From Acidimicrobiaceae bacterium (GTDB lineage Bacteria; Actinomycetota; Acidimicrobiia; Acidimicrobiales; Bog-793), in NCBI GenBank assembly GCA_003170375.1, contig PMZN01000031.1, positions 3,963 through 12,559 on the forward strand: a DNA stretch of 8,597 bases. Reading direction: 5' to 3'. Positions 5,496 through 8,597 of the stretch are shown piece after piece; position 1 is the stretch's first letter, and each line of letters begins with the position of its first letter. Position numbers and translations under genes: made by a program. The notes under the pieces are model-generated. The model did no database searches, had not been told where the DNA came from, and saw only the letters and a program-made list of their open reading frames with translations.

Positions 5496-6383
5496 ATCGT
5501 CGAACCAGGTGGTGCTGCGGCCGTCCCGTTCCGGCGGCCGCCCGGCCACGGCGAGGTTGCTCGCCTCCTCCGCCAGCATGGCCTTCATCCTTCGAAGTCG
5601 CTCGGCCAGCATTTCGTCACCGACCCGAACACAGTCGAACGCATCGCCCGGCTTGCACGGGTCGGTCCCGGAGATCGCGTCGTCGAGATCGGTGCCGGGC
5701 TCGGTTCTCTGACTGTGGCGCTCGCCGCGACCGGGGCCGCGGTGACGGCGGTCGAGGTGGACAGGGGCATCATCCCGGTCCTTCGGGAGATGGTCCAGCC
5801 GCTCGGGGTGTCGGTGGTCGAGGCGGACGCGATGTCGTGCGACTGGCCCGAATTGCTCGCGGCGGCGCCCAGTTGGGTACTTGTAGCCAACCTGCCTTAC
5901 AACGTCGCGACTCCCCTCGTTCTCGACCTTCTAGGTGACGTGCCTGCCATCGGCCGCATGCTCGTGATGGTCCAGCGGGAAGCAGGCGAGCGTCTTGTCG
6001 CCGTGCCGGGGTCGCGGAGCTTCGGCGCCGTGTCGGTGAGGATCAGCTACTTCGCTACCGCTTCGTTGGTCGGGCGCGTTTCGCCGGGCGTGTTCCTGCC
6101 CCGCCCCAATGTCGAGTCGGTGCTCGTGGAGATCGTGCGCCGCGAGTCTCCGGCGGTCGATGCCGCCGTGGCGAGCTACGCGGAGATCGACCTCCTCCTC
6201 CGGGCCGGCTTCGGCGGTCGGAGGAAGATGCTCCGCCGGTCGCTCGAAGGACTGGTCGACGAGGCCGCCTTTGCGGCTGCCGGGATCGACGGCCGTTCCC
6301 GGGCTGAGGAGCTCGGCATCGAGGAGTGGGGCAAGCTAGGCGCATGTCGTCGATCGATCATGTTCGGGCACCCGCCAAGCTGA
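5496..6383 (+). CDS. rsmA: 16S rRNA dimethyladenosine transferase RsmA (KsgA), probable ATC start
   Basis: RsmA dimethylates two adjacent adenosines (A1518/A1519, E. coli numbering) in the helix 45 loop of 16S rRNA during late 30S assembly. The frame encodes a full RsmA: RLLRQHGLHPSKSLGQHF (about 23-40), TDPNTVERIA, SAM motif I EIGAGLGSLT (64-73, with Gly66-x-Gly68-x-Gly70), acidic motif EVDRG, the catalytic VANLPYN, FLPRPNVESVLV, and the C-terminal helical domain with GFGGRRKMLRRSL. The first ATG, GTG or TTG in frame is GTG 5715, which would cut off motif I and the RNA-binding N-terminus and cannot be the true start. The frame is open from 5463. ATC 5496 has a GGAG 6 bases upstream, lies one base after the tatD stop and gives 295 aa, a normal length. 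An ATC-to-ATG sequence error, or +1 frameshifting from tatD, are alternatives. The end overlaps ispE by 40 bases. Confidence 0.88.
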   Translation: MVEPGGAAAVPFRRPPGHGEVARLLRQHGLHPSKSLGQHFVTDPNTVERIARLARVGPGDRVVEIGAGLGSLTVALAATGAAVTAVEVDRGIIPVLREMVQPLGVSVVEADAMSCDWPELLAAAPSWVLVANLPYNVATPLVLDLLGDVPAIGRMLVMVQREAGERLVAVPGSRSFGAVSVRISYFATASLVGRVSPGVFLPRPNVESVLVEIVRRESPAVDAAVASYAEIDLLLRAGFGGRRKMLRRSLEGLVDEAAFAAAGIDGRSRAEELGIEEWGKLGACRRSIMFGHPPS

Positions 6384-7180
6384 CCCGCTCGTTGCGGGTC
6401 GTTGGAGTCCGCCACGACGGCTACCACCTGCTCGAGGCCGAGATGGCGACGATCGATCTCGCAGACGAGCTCGAGATCGAAGACGGCGCCGATGGTCTCG
6501 AGGTTGTCGACGAAGTGGGCTGGGTCCTGGGGGACCGCCCCTTATCGGCGGCGCGCCGGCGTGACGTCGCTGATCCGGCGCCGGACGCCGTCCCGCTGGG
6601 CATGGAGAACCTCGTCGTCCGGGCGCTGGCCACCGTTGGCCGGCGTGCCCGGGTGCGGCTGCGAAAGCGCGTCCCGGCCGGTGCCGGCCTCGGAGGTGGA
6701 TCTTCGGATGCGGCGGCCGTGCTCCGCTGGGCGGGAGTTCTCGATCCGGCGGTTGCGGCGGCGTTGGGCGCAGACGTGCCGTTTTGTGTCGTGGGTGGGA
6801 GGGCGCTCGTGAGGGGCATCGGGGAGTTGGTCGAGCCGCTTGGTTTCGAGGCCTTCACGGCGGTGCTCGTGACACCTGCGTTGGCCGTGTCGACGCCCGA
6901 TGTCTACCGGGCCTGGGACGAGCTCGGTGGTCCAATCGGCGAGCACGGGAACGACCTCGAGCCTGCCGCGGTTGTCGTCGAGCCACGCTTGGCCTGGTGG
7001 CAGGACCTGATCTCGGCCGTGGCGGGCGAACGGCCGCGACTGGCGGGAAGCGGCGGCACCTGGTACCTCGAGCGCGACCCGGAGGTGGCCGCGCAGCTCG
7101 CAGTTGAGCTCCAAGACGCGGTGCGGGCCGAGCGCGGGCAAGCCCTCGTTGTCGCTGCGGCGAGCACTGCTCACCCGTGA
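6344..7180 (+). CDS. ispE: 4-diphosphocytidyl-2-C-methyl-D-erythritol kinase
   Basis: IspE phosphorylates CDP-methylerythritol at its 2-hydroxyl with ATP in the MEP pathway to isopentenyl diphosphate. It is a GHMP kinase: APAKLTRSL (9-17) carries the catalytic-site Lys12, DGYHLLEAEM matches the substrate region, the ATP-binding glycine loop PAGAGLGGGSSDAA spans 111-124, GADVPF holds catalytic Asp144, and LAGSGGTWYL is the third GHMP motif. Two deviations: the residue after KL is Thr rather than the usual Asn, and the stretch between GGGSS and GADVP is about ten residues shorter than in E. coli IspE. At 278 aa it is slightly short. ATG 6344 is preferred over GTG 6326 because it gives the usual short N-terminus. 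It overlaps the 3' end of rsmA by 40 bases in another frame, implying coupled translation, and is the last gene of the operon. Confidence 0.94.
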   Translation: MSSIDHVRAPAKLTRSLRVVGVRHDGYHLLEAEMATIDLADELEIEDGADGLEVVDEVGWVLGDRPLSAARRRDVADPAPDAVPLGMENLVVRALATVGRRARVRLRKRVPAGAGLGGGSSDAAAVLRWAGVLDPAVAAALGADVPFCVVGGRALVRGIGELVEPLGFEAFTAVLVTPALAVSTPDVYRAWDELGGPIGEHGNDLEPAAVVVEPRLAWWQDLISAVAGERPRLAGSGGTWYLERDPEVAAQLAVELQDAVRAERGQALVVAAASTAHP

Positions 7181-7256
7181 CGAGCGCCTCGCTATCCTGC
7201 CGGCAGCCTGGCGATGGACCGGGAATGCGCCTTGCCGGACGGCTCCCGCGGCAGTG

Positions 7257-7358
7257 CTACTTGCCGGCGGCGCGTCGCTGCCAGCGGGTGCGCTTCAACA
7301 TCTTCTTGTGCTTCTTCTTGCGCATTCGCTTGCGGCGCTTCTTTATGAGTGATCCCAT
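7257..7358 (-). CDS. Small-subunit ribosomal protein bS22 (AURKAIP1/COX24 domain), 33 aa
   Basis: A 33-codon gene: ATG at 7358-7356, TAG at 7259-7257. The product begins MGSLIKKRRKRMRKKKHKK, continues MLKRTRWQRRAAGK and is over half Lys/Arg. The MGS-[VL]-IKKRRKRM-x-KKKH-[RK]-K-[LM]-L-[RK]-[RK]-TR-x-QRR pattern is, as I remember it, diagnostic of the AURKAIP1/COX24 domain protein of actinobacteria. In mycobacterial ribosome structures it was named bS22 and placed near the decoding centre of the 30S subunit; related sequences form the tail of mitochondrial mS38. There is no Shine-Dalgarno before the ATG. It converges on ispE with a 76-base gap that shows no clear intrinsic terminator, and is divergent from tRNA-Gln. 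It is too short for most gene finders' length limits. Confidence 0.93.
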   Translation of the reverse strand: MGSLIKKRRKRMRKKKHKKMLKRTRWQRRAAGK

Positions 7359-7412
7359 GGCCGGCTGAACGCTAGCCGAACTTGGGCCGGCCCCGCCCAT
7401 CGGCGACCCGAC

Positions 7413-7442
7413 TTGGCGAGTACCGACACTTACTGTTGTAAA
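7413..7442 (+). promoter_or_regulatory. Weak candidate promoter for tRNA-Gln
   Basis: TTGGCG (7413-7418) and TGTAAA (7437-7442) are separated by 18 bases, each with partial matches to the sigma-A consensus. A start about 7 bases on would leave a leader of roughly 13 bases before the tRNA. The run TGTAAAAAT is the most AT-rich stretch in this otherwise GC-rich gap. Supported by position only. Confidence 0.35.
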
Positions 7443-7462
7443 AATGCGGTCGGGAGATTCCT

Positions 7463-7535
7463 TCCGGGGTAGTTCAATCGGCAGAACGTCGGCCTTTGGA
7501 GCCGGATGTTGGAGGTTCGAGCCCTCCCCCCGGAG
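7463..7535 (+). tRNA. tRNA-Gln (anticodon UUG)
   Basis: A complete cloverleaf can be folded. The acceptor stem is TCCGGGG/CCCCGGA, the D stem GTTC/GAAC with loop AATCGGCA, and the anticodon stem TCGGC/GCCGG with one G-T pair. The anticodon loop CTTTGGA carries TTG at 7496-7498. The variable region is ATGTT, and the T stem GGAGG/CCTCC has loop TTCGAGC. The discriminator is G7535, and no CCA is encoded, as is common in actinobacteria. A weak U1-A72 first pair and G73 are typical of tRNA-Gln, which in actinobacteria is normally charged with Glu and then amidated by GatCAB. The anticodon reads CAA and, by wobble, CAG. It stands alone, and its 3' end lies 6 bases from the convergent DUF2510 gene. 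Confidence 0.96.
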
Positions 7536-7541
7536 CGAGGA

Positions 7542-8156
7542 TCAGGACGAACGGGCCTCGTGAACCTTGTCAGTCCATGCCCAACCGTCGAAATAGCGGT
7601 AGTGGCCCTTGCCGAGTGGATCGACGTGCCAGGACGGGGTCAAGTCCGGCGGCGGGGGTAATGCTCGAAGACGCCGTCGGAGATCAGCGCGCGCATCTCC
7701 CACCGCCTCGGCTGCCTTCCATGCGGGATCGTCGGTGACATCGCGCGTCCAGCCCTGACCGTCGAAGAAACGGAAGCCTCGCTGGTGCAAAGGATCGGGG
7801 TGCCAGCCGCGCGAATCCGGCTGCGGCGGGCGCAAGAGAGGCAGCTCGAAGCGGATCCTTCGGAGCTTCTCGCGCTCTTCGGCCGTGTCGGCGATCTCGG
7901 TGTCCGACCGATGGGTAAGTGAGAAGTCCGCGACCCTGGTGGTTCGCGATGCCGCCGAGTAGATGATCCAGCCGATCGGCAGCAGCACGACGTGGATCGC
8001 GCCCCACCCCGTCGGTGGGATGCCCCAGGGAGGCTTGCCACGTTCGGAGCGGAACCGTGCCGCCCGGGCCCAGCCCCAGGCGAAGAAGACGATGGCGACT
8101 GCGATGCCGATTCCTACGGGCTCCAGAGGCACAAGACTGGCCACGCCTCCTTTCAT
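7542..8156 (-). CDS. Two-helix membrane protein with tandem DUF2510 motifs
   Basis: The 204-aa protein has two predicted membrane helices near its N-terminus (about 12-30, VGIGIAVAIVFFAWGWA, and 52-70, WGAIHVVLLPIGWIIYSAA). A charged linker (80-105) and then two copies of a tryptophan/aspartate motif follow: GWHPDPLHQRGFRFFDGQGW (117-136) and WHVDPLGKGHYRYFDGWAW (176-194). These match DUF2510, a short actinobacterial module (pattern [GS]W-x(2)-DP-x(6-8)-[FY]-R-[FY]-[FW]-DG-x(2)-W) usually found at the cytoplasmic end of membrane proteins; its role is unknown. The start is uncertain. ATG 8156 has no ribosome-binding site upstream, while a strong AAAGGAGG lies inside codons 2-4, one base before an in-frame GTG at 8144; GTG 8132 is a further option. 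It follows the VKOR-family gene on the same strand after 46 bases and may be co-transcribed. Confidence 0.82.
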   Translation of the reverse strand: MKGGVASLVPLEPVGIGIAVAIVFFAWGWARAARFRSERGKPPWGIPPTGWGAIHVVLLPIGWIIYSAASRTTRVADFSLTHRSDTEIADTAEEREKLRRIRFELPLLRPPQPDSRGWHPDPLHQRGFRFFDGQGWTRDVTDDPAWKAAEAVGDARADLRRRLRALPPPPDLTPSWHVDPLGKGHYRYFDGWAWTDKVHEARSS

Positions 8157-8202
8157 CGGCAGCTGGGCCGGAGTGGCTTAGCCTCGAGCGTGAACGGGCT
8201 GG

Positions 8203-8597
8203 TCAGTCCTCCCAGCGCGACTGAGCGTAGCCGGTATCCTCCCAGCCGCTGATGATGATCAGGAACATCGCGAACGTGAGCACGTGGACGCCAGTGCACC
8301 ACAGGCAGATCGTGTGCAGCACGAGTGCTTCCTGGGCGACAAAGTAGATCACCATTCCGATCCCGGCGACGGCCGCCGCGATCCGTCCCCAGGCAAGCCA
8401 GGCGGCATCGGAGCGCCACGCGAAAGGAAGGCAGATCAGGCCCATCCCTAGGAAGAAAAGGAGCCCGAAGATCGGCACGGGGATGCCGAACATGACAGAC
8501 GACGGGCTGGTGAGCACCTTGGAGCAGTTCACGACGCCGGTGTTGCTGCAGATGAGCGCACCCGGCTCGTAGTGCACGATCAGGAGATAGATCGAGA
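8203..8597 (-). CDS. Vitamin K epoxide reductase family membrane protein, 5'-truncated by window edge
   Basis: Bacterial VKOR-family proteins are membrane oxidoreductases that reoxidise periplasmic or extracytoplasmic thiol oxidases (DsbA-like) using quinone, replacing DsbB in actinobacteria. The visible 130 residues include the first loop Cys pair (ALICSNTGVVNCSKV), the SPSSVMFGIPVPIFGLL segment leading into a membrane helix, a second helix around AAAVAGIGMVIYFVAQ, and the active-site CxxC as ICLWCTGVHVL at the start of the last helix. A short soluble tail follows. All four catalytic-type cysteines are therefore present. The frame stays open to the window edge (codons for SIYLLIV precede the GTG at 8577), so that GTG is internal and the true N-terminus with the first helix lies outside. 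It lies upstream of the DUF2510 gene on the same strand. Confidence 0.92.
   Translation of the reverse strand, partial: SIYLLIVHYEPGALICSNTGVVNCSKVLTSPSSVMFGIPVPIFGLLFFLGMGLICLPFAWRSDAAWLAWGRIAAAVAGIGMVIYFVAQEALVLHTICLWCTGVHVLTFAMFLIIISGWEDTGYAQSRWED

Noticed and set aside
5215..5712. Open frame spanning the end of tatD and the start of rsmA
   Set aside because: Arg/Ser-rich shadow in a third frame; the real protein in this stretch is the RsmA N-terminus.
6326..6343. Alternative GTG start for ispE
   Set aside because: It adds only MGQARR before the ATG and has no better ribosome-binding site. The family N-terminus fits ATG 6344.
5715..6383. rsmA starting at GTG 5715
   Set aside because: This start removes the SAM-binding GxGxG and the HPSKSLGQHF segment, which are encoded in the same frame directly upstream.
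7181..7256. Terminator between convergent ispE and bS22
   Set aside because: Short inverted repeats such as CTGCCGGCAG and GCCG-GA-CGGC occur, but none has a usable loop plus T-run on either strand.
1..8597. Mobile element, CRISPR array, toxin-antitoxin or defence system
   Set aside because: No transposase, integrase, terminal inverted repeats, spaced direct repeats or defence-family motifs were seen; gene content is core metabolism, translation and envelope.

Overview
The window is visibly GC-rich and tightly packed, with GTG start codons common (bL37, RsmI, MetRS, TatD). It carries two very short lysine/arginine-rich ORFs that look like the actinobacterial ribosomal proteins bL37 and bS22. 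The core gene order rsmI-metG-tatD-rsmA-ispE matches the actinobacterial housekeeping order (in Mycobacterium rpfB sits between tatD and rsmA; it is absent here). I infer an uncultured actinomycete-type bacterium, possibly Acidimicrobiia-like; the class-level placement is a guess.

Layout. Left end: an unrecognised acidic 202-aa protein on the minus strand (8-616), divergent from a glycerophosphodiester phosphodiesterase (677-1537). A 27-codon minus-strand gene for bL37 (1541-1624) follows, ending 3 bases from the phosphodiesterase. Next comes a six-gene plus-strand operon: a DUF192 protein (1734-2063), rsmI (2060-2920), metG (2930-4465), tatD (4481-5494), rsmA (5496-6383) and ispE (6344-7180). 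Most junctions are overlaps or gaps of 16 bases or less. Converging on ispE is the minus-strand 33-codon bS22 gene (7257-7358). A tRNA-Gln(UUG) gene lies at 7463-7535. The right end has two minus-strand membrane-protein genes: a two-helix protein with tandem DUF2510 motifs (7542-8156) and a vitamin K epoxide reductase family protein that runs off the window (8203-8597).

How they fit together. Much of the window serves translation. RsmI and RsmA methylate 16S rRNA at the decoding centre (C1402) and at helix 45. MetRS charges initiator and elongator methionine tRNA. bS22 and bL37 are small ribosomal proteins, and tRNA-Gln is a decoder. IspE belongs to the MEP isoprenoid pathway and TatD is a metal-dependent nuclease; both are long-standing neighbours of rsmA.

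The two most useful observations are these. (1) Both small ribosomal proteins are below normal ORF-length cut-offs and would be missed by routine annotation. (2) rsmA has no ATG, GTG or TTG in frame before its SAM-binding motif. The full N-terminus is nevertheless encoded, and the best start is an ATC placed 6 bases after a GGAG and one base after the tatD stop. I see no mobile element, CRISPR array, prophage or defence system. This is core genome, and the novelty lies in small genes and start signals rather than in a new multi-gene system.
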